A stretch of 64,000 bases of DNA, taken from Chloroflexota bacterium. Lineage in GTDB: Bacteria; Chloroflexota; Anaerolineae; Anaerolineales; Villigracilaceae. Positions within the stretch are counted from its first letter, which is position 1. Every line of letters begins with the position of its first letter. Location of the stretch: NCBI GenBank assembly GCA_016223135.1, contig JACRPQ010000004.1, positions 1 to 64,000 on the forward strand. Direction: 5' to 3'. Below, piece after piece: positions 38,117-46,784 of the stretch. Both the position numbers and the translations under genes were made by a program. A model generated the notes under the pieces. It made no database searches, was not told where the DNA came from, and worked only from the letters and a program-made list of their open reading frames with translations.

Positions 38117-38142
38117 CCTGCGGCTTTCAGTTGAACAAATCA

Positions 38143-38178
38143 AAAACGACCTCCTGCTTCGGGAGGTCGTTTTGTTTT
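38143..38178 (+). terminator. Terminator of the APC permease gene
   Basis: AAAACGACCTCC pairs with GGAGGTCGTTTT around TGCTTCG, followed by GTTTT; 27 bases after the stop. Confidence 0.9.
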
Positions 38179-38198
38179 GGCGGGGGAGAGGGTAGGAT

Positions 38199-38282
38199 GT
38201 ACACAAGTAAACAAGTACACAAGTAAACAGGTTTTCTGCCTGTCTGGATACCTGTGTACCTGTGTACCTGTAATCTGTCTAC
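38199..38282. repeat. Octamer array, inverted halves
   Basis: GTACACAA, GTAAACAA, GTACACAA, GTAAACAG, then after a short centre CCTGTCTG, CCTGTGTA, CCTGTGTA, CCTGTAAT. The right half supplies the TAG stop of the minus-strand HAD gene (38281-38279). Confidence 0.85.
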
Positions 38283-39040
38283 TCCCCAAACACATCCACC
38301 AACTGCTTCACGTGGACAACGCCGTCAAAATTCGGGATGCTGCCTTTGCGCAGGGTTGCCTTTTCGCCATCGGGGTCGCCCAAACAGGTGACGATGATGT
38401 CGCCGGCGCTCACGTCTTCCTTCTCTGTGTAACCGTTGGTAGTGACGATGACCTTCATACCCGCCGCCTTCGCCGCCTTGACGCCGTTCTTGGAATCCTC
38501 CACCACAAACGCTTCATCGGGCTTCAAGCCAAGTTTTTCCAGCGCGAGATTGTAGATTTCGGGATCGGGCTTCTTGTTCTTTACCACATCGCCCGCCAGC
38601 ACCACGTCGAACTTGACATCCGAGAGAATCTTTTCGGTGATGGCTTTCGCCGCCTGCTCGTTGGACGTGGTGCAGACGGCAATTTTCAACCCCGCCTCCA
38701 TCGCCTCTTTCATGAACCGATGGATGCCCGGCCGCAAGGGAAGTTTGCCCGTCTCGATCAACTCCACGAAGAGCGCCGTCTTGCGCTTGTGCATTTGCGG
38801 GATGAGCGCGTCAATCTCTTCCTCCGTCATCGGCTTGGAGAATCCCTTTGTCTTCCAGTGATGCTTCATGCGTTCCTTACCGCCGGCAATTTGAAGCAGT
38901 TCGTGGTAGTAGTCCACGCTCCACTCGTCGGTGAAGCCGAATTCTTTGAAGGTCATGTTGAATGAGACGCGGTGCCCGTCGCGTTCAGTGTCAATGATGA
39001 CGCCGTCCTGGTCGAAGAACACTGCTTGTATCTTGGACAT
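38279..39040 (-). CDS. HAD-superfamily phosphatase, beta-phosphoglucomutase/CbbY-like
   Basis: 253 residues. FFDQDGVIIDTE is motif I (DxDGVxxDTE; here F-D-Q-D), VCTTSNEQ motif II, KNKKPDPEIY motif III with lysine, and FVVEDSKNGVKAAKAAGM motif IV. A helical cap lies at ~20-95. ATG 39040 has AAGGAG upstream. It is the last gene of the left arm of the island and probably removes phosphate from a sugar- or amine-phosphate intermediate. Its stop is supplied by the octamer array. Confidence 0.85.
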   Translation of the reverse strand: MSKIQAVFFDQDGVIIDTERDGHRVSFNMTFKEFGFTDEWSVDYYHELLQIAGGKERMKHHWKTKGFSKPMTEEEIDALIPQMHKRKTALFVELIETGKLPLRPGIHRFMKEAMEAGLKIAVCTTSNEQAAKAITEKILSDVKFDVVLAGDVVKNKKPDPEIYNLALEKLGLKPDEAFVVEDSKNGVKAAKAAGMKVIVTTNGYTEKEDVSAGDIIVTCLGDPDGEKATLRKGSIPNFDGVVHVKQLVDVFGE

Positions 39041-39059
39041 GGTTGTCTCCTTGTGGGAG

Positions 39060-39133
39060 GTAGACAAGTAAACAAGTACACACGTATACAAGTACACACG
39101 TGTTTACCTGCTTACTTGTGTACCTGACTACTT
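39060..39133. repeat. Octamer array, inverted halves
   Basis: GTAGACAA, GTAAACAA, GTACACAC, GTATACAA, GTACACAC, then GTGTTTACCTGCTTACTTGT and GTACCTGACTACTT. It fills the gap and supplies the TAG stop of the aminotransferase (39130-39128). Confidence 0.85.
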
Positions 39134-40243
39134 CTTCACTCCAAAAAACTCAAGGATGGTGTTCACAAACAACTCGTTCTCTTCCTTCGTGCCGATGGTG
39201 ACGCGGAACCAGCCGTCGGAGCCGTATTTCTTGCTCTCGCCGCGCAGGATAATGCCCTTCGTCTCGGCGTAGGCAAGCACTTCCTTGCCCGTTTTGCCGG
39301 TGGGACCGCAATCGAAGAGAATGTAATTGGCTTTGGACGGGAAGATGACCAGCCCAGGGATGACACTCAGCGACTCGGTGATGTAATCCACCGCATCGTT
39401 ATTGAATTTGACGCGCTCCGCCAACCCTTCCTGATCCTCAAATGCCGCCAGCGCCGCCCACATGGGGATTGTCCCCACGTTCCAGGGCAGGAGCGAGCCG
39501 GAGATTTGCGCAATCACATCCTTATCGGCAATGGCATAGCCAAAGCGCATCCCCGCCAGACCGTAAGCCTTCGACAACGTGCGGGTGATGATGACGTTCT
39601 TGTACTTCTTCGTCAACTGCACCTGCGACATGCCCAAACCGGCATATTCGACATACGCTTCGTCAATCACAAAGGGAATACCCGTCTCCGCAATGCGGAT
39701 GAAGCCGTTGGCATCCATGAAGTTGCCGGTCGGGTTGTTCGGGTTGGCAATCACAATGATTTTGGTTTTGTCGGTGATGGCGTTCAGGATTCCGTCCGGG
39801 TCGAAGTGCAGGTAGTTGTCCTTGTAAATCATCGGCACGTTGACCATCTTCGCTCCGAGCAATGTGCCGCGCAATTGGTAAATGCCAAAGCACGGCGTGT
39901 GCTGGATGACCTCGTCCTGCTGGGGAACGATGAACATGCGGAAGATGTTGTCATACACTTCGCTGGAGCCGTTGCCGATCATTACGTTTTCGGGACCGTC
40001 CACGTTGTTGAGTTCGGCAATCTTGGAGCGAACGACCAATCCCTGATCAGGATAGCGGTTTGCCATCTTTGCATACCGATACATCGCGTCCAGCACTTTG
40101 TCGGAGGGGGGCAGCGGGTTTTCATTCGACATCATGCGGTGCAGCGACGGATTGCGCCATGCCTTTTCGATATGTTCCGAAATGTACATGGGGATGCCCT
40201 TTACCCACGGGGCATAATATTCTTCAATGCTTTTCTTTGCCAT
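39128..40243 (-). CDS. Class I/II aminotransferase, HisC-like
   Basis: 371 residues, PLP fold type I. NENPLPPSDKVLDAM, IGNGSSEVYD, IANPNNPTGN, VIDEAYVEY and the lysine motif TRTLSKAYGLAGMRFGY are all present, as in histidinol-phosphate and threonine-phosphate aminotransferases. There are no other his genes nearby, so I think it acts on a phosphorylated or polyhydroxylated amine in this island rather than in histidine synthesis. It may still be the genome's HisC. Confidence 0.82.
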   Translation of the reverse strand: MAKKSIEEYYAPWVKGIPMYISEHIEKAWRNPSLHRMMSNENPLPPSDKVLDAMYRYAKMANRYPDQGLVVRSKIAELNNVDGPENVMIGNGSSEVYDNIFRMFIVPQQDEVIQHTPCFGIYQLRGTLLGAKMVNVPMIYKDNYLHFDPDGILNAITDKTKIIVIANPNNPTGNFMDANGFIRIAETGIPFVIDEAYVEYAGLGMSQVQLTKKYKNVIITRTLSKAYGLAGMRFGYAIADKDVIAQISGSLLPWNVGTIPMWAALAAFEDQEGLAERVKFNNDAVDYITESLSVIPGLVIFPSKANYILFDCGPTGKTGKEVLAYAETKGIILRGESKKYGSDGWFRVTIGTKEENELFVNTILEFFGVKK

Positions 40244-40278
40244 TTCTATATCTCCTGAAAATTTTGTTTAGTGAGGAA

Positions 40279-40357
40279 GTATACAGGTATACACGTAGAC
40301 ACGTGAGGTGTGTACCTGTGTACTTGTTTACCTGTGTACTTGTTTACTTGTTTACGC
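40279..40357. repeat. Octamer array, inverted halves
   Basis: GTATACAG, GTATACAC, GTAGACAC, then a right half built of GTGTACTT and GTTTACTT-type units. It supplies the TAA stop of the aldolase (40354-40352). Confidence 0.85.
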
Positions 40358-41227
40358 TTTACCCACCGACTCCACCATTTCCATCCAGTGCATCACGGCT
40401 TTCTTTGTGGCTTCGCGCACGACCTTGTCAATCTTACCGGGGTCATACTCGTCACGATGAGCGGTGATGTACTCGTACTTCGTATCAATCAACGTATGCT
40501 TCAACTCGGTGGAGACGTTGAACTTTGCGCCGCCTGCCGCCAGCAGTTTCTTGATGTAATCTTCGGGCAAGCCCGTCCCGCCATGGACGACAAGTGGGGT
40601 CTTGATACCGCCGCCGTTCAACATTTTGTTGATGGTGGCAAGGCGGTCAAAGTCAATCTTCGGATTCTTGGTTTTATAAACGCCGTGCGCGGTGCCGATG
40701 GCGGGGGCGAAGATGTCCACACCTGTGCGCTCGACGAACTCCACCGACTGTTGGGGATTCGCCAACTGCGCCTCGTCCTCCGCGACCTTGATCTGGTCCT
40801 CCACCCCGCCGACGGTTCCCAACTCCCCTTCGACGGAGATGTCCCCGACGTTGTGGCAGTAATCCACCACCTCTTTCGTCTGGCGGATGTTCTCCTCGAA
40901 GGGCTGCTTGGAGGCGTCAATCATGATGTTGGTGTAGCCTGCGTCGGCGCATTTCTTGCAGTAGTCAATATCGGTGCAGTGATCGAGATGCAGCACAACG
41001 GGGACAGGCGCTTTCTGGGCGAGTGTGCGGTAGATGGCGACCAGCACATCGGCTCCGTAAAACTGTGACGGCTTGACCGAGGTTTGCACAATGACAGGCG
41101 ATTTCGTCTCGACAGCCGCATCAATGACAGCCTCGAATTGAATCAGATCCGTGACGTTGAACGCGCCGACGGCATAGCCTTTCTTCGCGGCTTCAATCAT
41201 GATTTCTTTTGCATTTGCGATGGACAT
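40352..41227 (-). CDS. Class II ketose-bisphosphate aldolase
   Basis: 291 residues. VLHLDHCTD, the EGELG acidic stretch, IGTAHGVYK and VVHGGTGLP are the zinc and phosphate landmarks of the FbaA/GatY/IolJ family. It splits a ketose (bis)phosphate into DHAP and an aldehyde; which one is not visible. Next to a HAD phosphatase, two kinase families and a DeoR-type regulator, a catabolic role for a sugar-like phosphate is more likely than glycolysis. Confidence 0.88.
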   Translation of the reverse strand: MSIANAKEIMIEAAKKGYAVGAFNVTDLIQFEAVIDAAVETKSPVIVQTSVKPSQFYGADVLVAIYRTLAQKAPVPVVLHLDHCTDIDYCKKCADAGYTNIMIDASKQPFEENIRQTKEVVDYCHNVGDISVEGELGTVGGVEDQIKVAEDEAQLANPQQSVEFVERTGVDIFAPAIGTAHGVYKTKNPKIDFDRLATINKMLNGGGIKTPLVVHGGTGLPEDYIKKLLAAGGAKFNVSTELKHTLIDTKYEYITAHRDEYDPGKIDKVVREATKKAVMHWMEMVESVGKA

Positions 41228-41283
41228 GGTTTACTCCTTTTTGCTTGGGTGATTTACAAAACTTGATTCTTTCCTATCGAGGG

Positions 41284-41342
41284 ATGAAGAATGAATTATG
41301 AATTATGAATGATGAATGATGAATTTTTTTCATCCTTCATCC
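41284..41342. repeat. ATGAATT heptamer array, inverted halves
   Basis: ATGAAGA, ATGAATT twice, ATGAATG twice, ATGAATT, then a T run and TTCATCCTTCATCC. It lies between two minus-strand genes and supplies the TGA stop of the kinase gene (41339-41337). Confidence 0.8.
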
Positions 41343-42308
41343 TTTTTTTACCTTCCTCTTCTTTTTCACGCCTCCTCCCGCCACATCCTTCAACCACTGC
41401 TCCCAGCGGAAGTCCGTCACGTGCTGGCGGAAGCGCGCAAACCACAAATCGGCATAGCCCTGGAAGTCCTCCTCCAGTTTCGAGATGCCCGTTTGCGTCG
41501 TTCCCCACATCGCCTCGTGCAGTTCAGACATGGGCCACATCAGCCTCAGGCGGGCATAATGCTTGGGGGTCACCTCGCCAAAGTACTCGTTCAGGAAGAA
41601 GCGCACCTGTTCGTCGTTCAGACGGTGATGATGGCAGAAGTTCGCCAGGTCGAAGAAGATGTCGCCCATGCCGGCATATTCCCAATCGAGCAGGCGCAGT
41701 TCGCCAATCTCGCCCGGCACATCCTCCTCCAGCCAGTTCAAATTCAACAAGTCGTCGTGACAGGGGGTGGGAATGTAGGGGTCCTTCTCCAGCGCCCTCC
41801 TCGCTTCGTTCATTTTTTGCATAATCCAGTCCCAATCGGGAGGGAATTTGCAATTATGGCGTTTGGAGACTTCGGTCAGCATTTCGACCCGGTGGAAGAC
41901 ATTGAACTCGTTTTTCAGTTCGGGACCGCGGCGGTGAAAGAGACGGATTTTCTTGACCACCCGCGCGAGGTAATCGGGCTGTTTGATGACGTCGGGAGGC
42001 ACGGTTTTGCCGTTGATGAAGCGCGTCACGATATAGCCTTCGGGTTCGATGAAGTACATGATTTCGGGGGCAATGCCCAGTTCGCCGGCGGCTTTGTTGG
42101 CGGCGTGTTCCACATCGCGCTTGATGCCGAGCAGTTCCGTGTTATCCCCGGCGAGACGAATGACATAGGCTCTACCGTCCGCTTCGATCTTGAAGTTCAG
42201 GTTGGTGATGCCGCCGCTGAGCGGAATCTTTTTGATGTTCTTCGATTCTGCCAGGAAGGGCACTTTGGCTATCGCTTTGTCAATTGCAAGGGTGGTCATC
42301 ATCTCCAT
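41337..42308 (-). CDS. LicA/choline-kinase-like phosphotransferase A
   Basis: 323 residues of the protein-kinase-like aminoglycoside/choline kinase fold. IPLSGGITNLNFKI is the nucleotide loop, PTPCHDDLLNLNWL the catalytic HxDxxxxN motif and RLLDWEYAGMGD the metal-binding DxE motif, all intact. The last residues are Lys/Arg rich and the stop lies in the repeat array. Expected to phosphorylate the hydroxyl of choline, ethanolamine, a hydroxyl amine or a sugar. It is 63 bases from the FAD oxidoreductase start side and matches kinase B at 50546-51445 on the other arm. The 63-base gap holds two small hairpins (42330-42344, 42345-42365). Confidence 0.85.
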   Translation of the reverse strand: MEMMTTLAIDKAIAKVPFLAESKNIKKIPLSGGITNLNFKIEADGRAYVIRLAGDNTELLGIKRDVEHAANKAAGELGIAPEIMYFIEPEGYIVTRFINGKTVPPDVIKQPDYLARVVKKIRLFHRRGPELKNEFNVFHRVEMLTEVSKRHNCKFPPDWDWIMQKMNEARRALEKDPYIPTPCHDDLLNLNWLEEDVPGEIGELRLLDWEYAGMGDIFFDLANFCHHHRLNDEQVRFFLNEYFGEVTPKHYARLRLMWPMSELHEAMWGTTQTGISKLEEDFQGYADLWFARFRQHVTDFRWEQWLKDVAGGGVKKKRKVKKG

Positions 42309-42371
42309 TTACTCCTCAATGAAATTTTGGAGGCGCTTTGCCTCAATTCGGATTTGAATCCGATTCTGCCC

Positions 42372-44804
42372 TTATGCCTTGATTCTCTCGCCTTTCGGGT
42401 CCCACAACACCGGCGGGGCGACTTCCGCTTCCACCTGTTCACCGAAACATTCGATTTCGAGTTTCGTTCCGATAGCGGCATATTCCACCGGCAAATATGC
42501 GTAAGCGATGGACTTTTTGACCGAATAGCCGTAGCCTCCCGAAGCCACCCATCCCACGAGCTGACCGCCGGCGCGGATAGGCTCCTTGCCCAGCACGATG
42601 GTGCGGTCATCGGCAAGCGTGATGCAGCACAATTTTCGCTTGATGCCTTCCGTCTTTTGTTTGAGCAGCGCTTCCCTGCCGATAAAGTTGCCCTTTTCCA
42701 GTTTGACGGCAAAGCCCAAACCAGCCTCATAGGGAGTGTAATCGGGACCAATTTCAGCGCTCCAATAGCGATAACCCTTTTCGAGCCTTAAAGTGTCAAT
42801 GGCTTTGTATCCCGCCGCCACCAACCCTTCGGGAACGCCCGCCTCCCAGAGCGTATCCCACAGCCGCAGACCATATTCCATCGGGCAGTAAAACTCCCAG
42901 CCGAGCTCGCCCACATAGGTCACGCGCGAAGCGAGGACGGGGACATCGCCGACGGTGATGCGTTTGGCGGTCATGTAGGGGAAGCCCGCGTTCGACACGT
43001 CGTCCGTCGTCACCTTCTCCAAAATTTTGCGCGCCTTCGGTCCCCACATGCCGATACACGCGTACTGCGAACCGACATCCTCAATGCTGACGCTTCCATC
43101 CTCCGGCATGTTCAGCGAGAGCCACGACGCATCATGCTGACCGAAGGCGGTTCCCGTGATGATGAGGAATTTCTCCTCCCCCAGCCGCGTGACGGTGAAA
43201 TCGCATTCGATGCCGCCGCGCTTGTTGAGCGCTTGAGTATAAACCACTGTGCCGATGGGAACGTCAATTTGATTGGCGCAGACGTAATTGAGGAACTTGA
43301 GCGCGCCGGGTCCGCGCACTTCGAACTTGTTGAAAGAGGTCTCGTCGAAGAGACCCGCATTCTCGCGCGTCATCAGGTGTTCGTGACCGATGGCGCGGCT
43401 CCAGTTGTGACGCGCCCAGCCGCGCGGTTCGTGTCCGTGCGTGGCTTTTTCCTCATAGATGCCAAACCAGTTGGGACGCTCCCAGCCGAACTTTTCGCCG
43501 AACGAACAGCGCAGGTCGCGCAGGCGGAAGTAGGTGGGAGAGAGCCGCTGTCCGCGCCGCGATATGCGCTCCTCACCGGGGAAGTGGATATCGTAATACT
43601 GTGTGTACGTTTCGAGCGTGCGCGCTGCGGCGTAGTCGAGACTGTCGTAGTTGGGACCGAAGCGGCGCACATCCAGCCGCCACACGTCCCATTCGGGCGA
43701 GCCGTCAATAATCCATTCCGCCATCACCTTGCCGATTCCGCCGGCGCCCGCCAGCCCATGCGCGCAGAACGCGCACGCCACCCAAAAGCCCTTGACCGAA
43801 GTCGGTCCCAGCAAAAACTCGCCGTCGGGCGTGAAGCCTTCGGGACCGTTGAGCAGTTTGACAATCTCCGCTTTTTCGATGGCTGGCACGCGGCGGATGG
43901 AGTTTTCCATCAGCGGTGCGAAGCGTTCCCAATCGGGCGCGAGCAGTTGATACTTGAAATTGCGCGGGATTCCGTTCATGCCGAATGTGGCGGGCTGGCG
44001 TTCGTATCCGCCCGTGATGAGCCCGCCGACCTCCTCGCGCCAATACACGAGCAAATCGGGGTCGCGCAGGTTGGGGAATTTGTTTGTCACGCCCGCGATG
44101 GGCTTGGTCATAAGGTACAAATGCGCCATGGGGATGACGGGCAGATTCAACCCGACCATTTTTCCGACCTCGCGTCCCCACATCCCCGCCGCATTGACGA
44201 CCACCTCGGTTCGTATGGACCCCTGATCGGTCACCACCTCACTGACCTTTCCGTCCTTCAAGCGAATCGCTTCGACGTTCACCCCCGTGAAGATTTTCGC
44301 GCCGCGACTCTTTGCGCCGGCGGCAAGCGCATTGGTCAGCCCCGTCGGGTCAATGCTGCCATCGTTGGGAGTGTATGCCGCGCCGACCACGCCCTTGATA
44401 TCCATCAGCGGAAACAATTCCTGCGCTTCTTTGGGGGTAATCAACTCCATCGGCACGCCGAACGAACGCGCCATGCCCACGAGTCGTTTCGTCTCTTCCA
44501 GACGCTCGTGCGAGGAAGCCAGCCGCACGCCGCCCACCTCGCGCCAGGAGGTGTCCACGCCTGTCTCTGCTTTGAGCCGGCGATAGAGGTCGGTGCTGTA
44601 ATGCATCATGCGCGTCAGGTTTGCGTCCGAACGCATCTGCCCGACGAGTCCCGCCGAGTGCCAGGTGGAGCCGGCGGTCAACTCGTGCCGCTCCACAATC
44701 ACCACATCCTTCCACCCCATCAGCGTGAGGTGATAAGCAATGCTTGCCCCGCCCACCCCGCCGCCAATGATGACAACCTGCGCATGTGTTGGTAGTTCTG
44801 CCAT
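42372..44804 (-). CDS. FAD oxidoreductase-GcvT fusion A (dimethylglycine/sarcosine dehydrogenase-like)
   Basis: 810 residues. Residues 10-390 are a DAO-type FAD domain (VVIIGGGVGGASIAYHL; STWHSAGL with His49, the residue that carries covalent FAD in mammalian DMGDH and SARDH). Residues ~390-470 are the FAO_M linker (SPTYFRLRDLRCSFGEKFGW). Residues ~475-810 are GcvT-type folate-binding domains ending in the barrel (TPYEAGLGF, FIGREALL). Such enzymes oxidise an N-methyl group and pass the carbon to tetrahydrofolate. Paralogue B is at 51525. The flavin and folate parts both look complete. Substrate could be dimethylglycine, sarcosine or another N-methyl compound. Confidence 0.9.
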   Translation of the reverse strand: MAELPTHAQVVIIGGGVGGASIAYHLTLMGWKDVVIVERHELTAGSTWHSAGLVGQMRSDANLTRMMHYSTDLYRRLKAETGVDTSWREVGGVRLASSHERLEETKRLVGMARSFGVPMELITPKEAQELFPLMDIKGVVGAAYTPNDGSIDPTGLTNALAAGAKSRGAKIFTGVNVEAIRLKDGKVSEVVTDQGSIRTEVVVNAAGMWGREVGKMVGLNLPVIPMAHLYLMTKPIAGVTNKFPNLRDPDLLVYWREEVGGLITGGYERQPATFGMNGIPRNFKYQLLAPDWERFAPLMENSIRRVPAIEKAEIVKLLNGPEGFTPDGEFLLGPTSVKGFWVACAFCAHGLAGAGGIGKVMAEWIIDGSPEWDVWRLDVRRFGPNYDSLDYAAARTLETYTQYYDIHFPGEERISRRGQRLSPTYFRLRDLRCSFGEKFGWERPNWFGIYEEKATHGHEPRGWARHNWSRAIGHEHLMTRENAGLFDETSFNKFEVRGPGALKFLNYVCANQIDVPIGTVVYTQALNKRGGIECDFTVTRLGEEKFLIITGTAFGQHDASWLSLNMPEDGSVSIEDVGSQYACIGMWGPKARKILEKVTTDDVSNAGFPYMTAKRITVGDVPVLASRVTYVGELGWEFYCPMEYGLRLWDTLWEAGVPEGLVAAGYKAIDTLRLEKGYRYWSAEIGPDYTPYEAGLGFAVKLEKGNFIGREALLKQKTEGIKRKLCCITLADDRTIVLGKEPIRAGGQLVGWVASGGYGYSVKKSIAYAYLPVEYAAIGTKLEIECFGEQVEAEVAPPVLWDPKGERIKA

Positions 44805-44815
44805 GATGTTAGTCT

Positions 44816-44857
44816 CCTGGTCTGAGAGTCGCTGGTCTAATAGTCGCCAGTTTTTTA
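44816..44857. repeat. Short tandem repeat of 15-16 bp
   Basis: CTGGTCTGAGAGTCG, CTGGTCTAATAGTCG and CCAG in tandem, just upstream (minus strand) of the FAD-GcvT start. A further word type among the intergenic arrays; ends in a T run. Confidence 0.55.
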
Positions 44858-44873
44858 GATGGTGGTTAAAAAA

Positions 44874-45683
44874 TTATTTTTGCCATACCGAATCGGGACG
44901 TGCCATTTCCGCTACAATATCGAACGTCGAAATGACCCCAAGTGGAAAAGCGTCTGGGTCATCTTTGTCAATCACGACCAAACGGTGATGATGATTCTGT
45001 ATCATCTTGTCTGCTGCTTCGCGGAGGCTGGCATGGATGTCAATCGTCAGGGCGGGGTGCATCACGTCGCGGACGACGAGACTCTCATCCGTTCCGTTTT
45101 GAACGAGGTGCAGAAGGTCCTTGCCGCTGACCACACCCAACACCTTTCCTTTAGCATCTACCACCAAGACGGAACGCCAGCCAGCGGAGGTCATGGCGCG
45201 TGCGGCAGAGAGAACGGACGTTTTGCCGCGACAAACGAGGATTGCTTCGGACATGACATCGCCGACACGTTCTCGTCTGGTTGAGATGCGTGCGCTCAGG
45301 CTGGCAACAAAATCAGAAAGGGAAATGACTCCTACCGGTTTGCCGTTCTCTGTCACCAACAGGCGGCTGACATCCTTTTCGATAAGAATACGCACTGCTT
45401 CAGCGAGGGGCATGTTTGCTTCCACTAAATCAACCGGCTGGGACATTAAATCCGCCGCAGTCAATTTTCGCATCACTTCCAAACTTTCAGAGTCGGCGGA
45501 AAGCCATTCGCCTGCCATCAGATCGAAATCAGAAATGACCCCCAAAATGCGCCCCTCATGGTCGGCGACGAACAATGCGTGAACGTGATTTTGGTCAAGC
45601 AAAGTTGCCACTTCTCCCAGCGTGGCATCGGGCTTGCAGGTGAAAATGCCCGGGTGCATGAGGTCGCGTACAAGTTTGGTCAT
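44874..45683 (-). CDS. Protein of four CBS domains
   Basis: 269 residues, entirely two Bateman modules. MHPGIFTCKPDATLGEVATL opens CBS1, LMSQPVDLVEANMPLAEAVR CBS2, VMSEAILVCRGKTSVLSAA CBS3 and VMHPALTIDIHASLREAA CBS4; each ends with a LxGVISxxD-like strand. CBS pairs sense adenine nucleotides or SAM. No catalytic domain is attached. It lies between the FAD-GcvT gene and a nucleotidyltransferase-like gene on the same strand (9-base gap to the latter), so it may report energy or SAM status to the island. Confidence 0.88.
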   Translation of the reverse strand: MTKLVRDLMHPGIFTCKPDATLGEVATLLDQNHVHALFVADHEGRILGVISDFDLMAGEWLSADSESLEVMRKLTAADLMSQPVDLVEANMPLAEAVRILIEKDVSRLLVTENGKPVGVISLSDFVASLSARISTRRERVGDVMSEAILVCRGKTSVLSAARAMTSAGWRSVLVVDAKGKVLGVVSGKDLLHLVQNGTDESLVVRDVMHPALTIDIHASLREAADKMIQNHHHRLVVIDKDDPDAFPLGVISTFDIVAEMARPDSVWQK

Positions 45684-45692
45684 GGTATTCTC

Positions 45693-46484
45693 CTATCCGA
45701 CTTCATCCACATCTTTGTACCACTTCAAACGGTCGCCCACACGGGCGCGCAATTTCCAGCCCATGCTCTTGGGTTCGGCTTCGATGCGCGCCAAGGCGTC
45801 ATTCACTTGCTGTTCCACTTTGTTTTTTTGTTCGTCGGTGAGTTGGGGGTAGTGATGCGCGAGTTGCCGCACTTTGTCCAGGTTCATTGTCACTGTCCGC
45901 CAGAAACCCCAATCATTGGCGCAAATAGATGCAATGCGCTTGATGTTAATGATTTCGTGATCAGAATCGCCTAGCGGATGCTCAAGAAGGAGCATGATGG
46001 TGTCAATCACGTCCTTTTCGTTGATTTTGACGATTTGCATTTTTTCAAGCAGAAGTTCGGCAAGCGGAATGGTGGGGGAATCCACCTCGAGGCGATCCTT
46101 CCAGTAGATGGTGTGACAGAAGTCGAGTTTCTCGTAGAAAATATCCACATGCAAGCCTGCTTCGGGCTTGTCAAAGATGGCGCGTTCGCCTTCAGAGACG
46201 ATAAAGACCTCGCGGTTTTCCTTATATCCCAGCGAGGTCATCATTTCCTGAATCTGCTTGGATTGTTTGCTGTATGCCCCAAAGTCAATGTCGGTATAGG
46301 CGCGTCCAAGTGCGGCTTGCAGGTGTCCGAACTGCGGGCAGTGCATTTGAAAAGCCAGCGACCCGATTACCCGCAGGAGAATGCCTGCATTGCCGCTGGC
46401 TGTAAGAATCCGTTTGAGCTCATTCTCGAATTTTTCGCGTTCAGCTTGGTCTTGCTTTCCCATCCCAATCGGACTGTTTGTCAT
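45693..46484 (-). CDS. Nucleotidyltransferase-fold protein
   Basis: 263 residues from the ATG at 46484 (GGGAG seven bases upstream). VIGSLAFQMHC followed by AYTDIDFGAYSKQ is the GS...DxD motif of the pol-beta nucleotidyltransferase fold, and VDIFYEKLDF supplies the third carboxylate. The C-terminal half is helical. It is not clearly an antitoxin pair (AbiEii-like proteins share the fold, but no AbiEi is next to it). First gene of the left arm after the shared promoter region. Function unknown. Confidence 0.6.
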   Translation of the reverse strand: MTNSPIGMGKQDQAEREKFENELKRILTASGNAGILLRVIGSLAFQMHCPQFGHLQAALGRAYTDIDFGAYSKQSKQIQEMMTSLGYKENREVFIVSEGERAIFDKPEAGLHVDIFYEKLDFCHTIYWKDRLEVDSPTIPLAELLLEKMQIVKINEKDVIDTIMLLLEHPLGDSDHEIINIKRIASICANDWGFWRTVTMNLDKVRQLAHHYPQLTDEQKNKVEQQVNDALARIEAEPKSMGWKLRARVGDRLKWYKDVDEVG

Positions 46485-46585
46485 GGCGAGTCTCCCGAAG
46501 AGATGATTCCAACTCCTGTTCAGGCTTACGCACTCGTCTTGTCCAAAGCGGGAACGGCTTCCCAAAGACGCACCCCGTGCGTAGT

Positions 46586-46602
46586 GAGCGTTCTCTAACG
46601 CC
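46586..46602 (+). repeat. Dispersed 17-mer, copy 2
   Basis: Identical to 445-461 over 17 bases; preceded by CGTAGT, which is also near the third copy. Confidence 0.6.
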
Positions 46603-46634
46603 CATCCTTTTGATTTTGTCAGGAGATTGGCGGT

Positions 46635-46686
46635 ATTATAATGAAAAATTCAAAATCTTGCAAAGTTTATCGGTTTCGCCTATAAT
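46635..46686. promoter_or_regulatory. Back-to-back promoters sharing one -35 hexamer
   Basis: TTGCAA at 46658-46663 is its own reverse complement. To the right a 17-base spacer leads to TATAAT (46681-46686) for the DeoR gene; to the left a 17-base spacer leads to TATAAT on minus (46640-46635) for the nucleotidyltransferase-CBS-FAD/GcvT arm. Confidence 0.75.
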
Positions 46687-46712
46687 GGCGAGCAAAAGTT
46701 TTCATTTTTCAT
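46641..46712. promoter_or_regulatory. Inverted repeat flanking the promoters, candidate DeoR operators
   Basis: ATGAAAAATTCAAAA (46641-46655) and TTTTCATTTTTCAT (46699-46712) are inverted copies, one in the minus promoter spacer and one after the plus -10. TTTC-rich repeats are usual for DeoR-type regulators. Binding is inferred. Confidence 0.5.
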
Positions 46713-46784
46713 CAAACAAAATTTCTTGCCGCAAAGAGTTAAAGGACGCTCTTTGTAGTCTCAAAAAGGACTTCCATAGTTCTC

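Noticed and set aside
43134-44795. 553-codon open frame antisense to FAD-GcvT A, and similar long antisense frames at 11844-12866, 34929-35750, 54048-55127 and 58319-59725
   Set aside because: Each lies wholly or mostly opposite a well-supported gene, has Arg/His-rich shadow composition and shows no domain. High GC makes such frames common.
45693-46484. AbiE-type toxin-antitoxin system
   Set aside because: The fold fits loosely but there is no AbiEi partner; the neighbour is a CBS protein.
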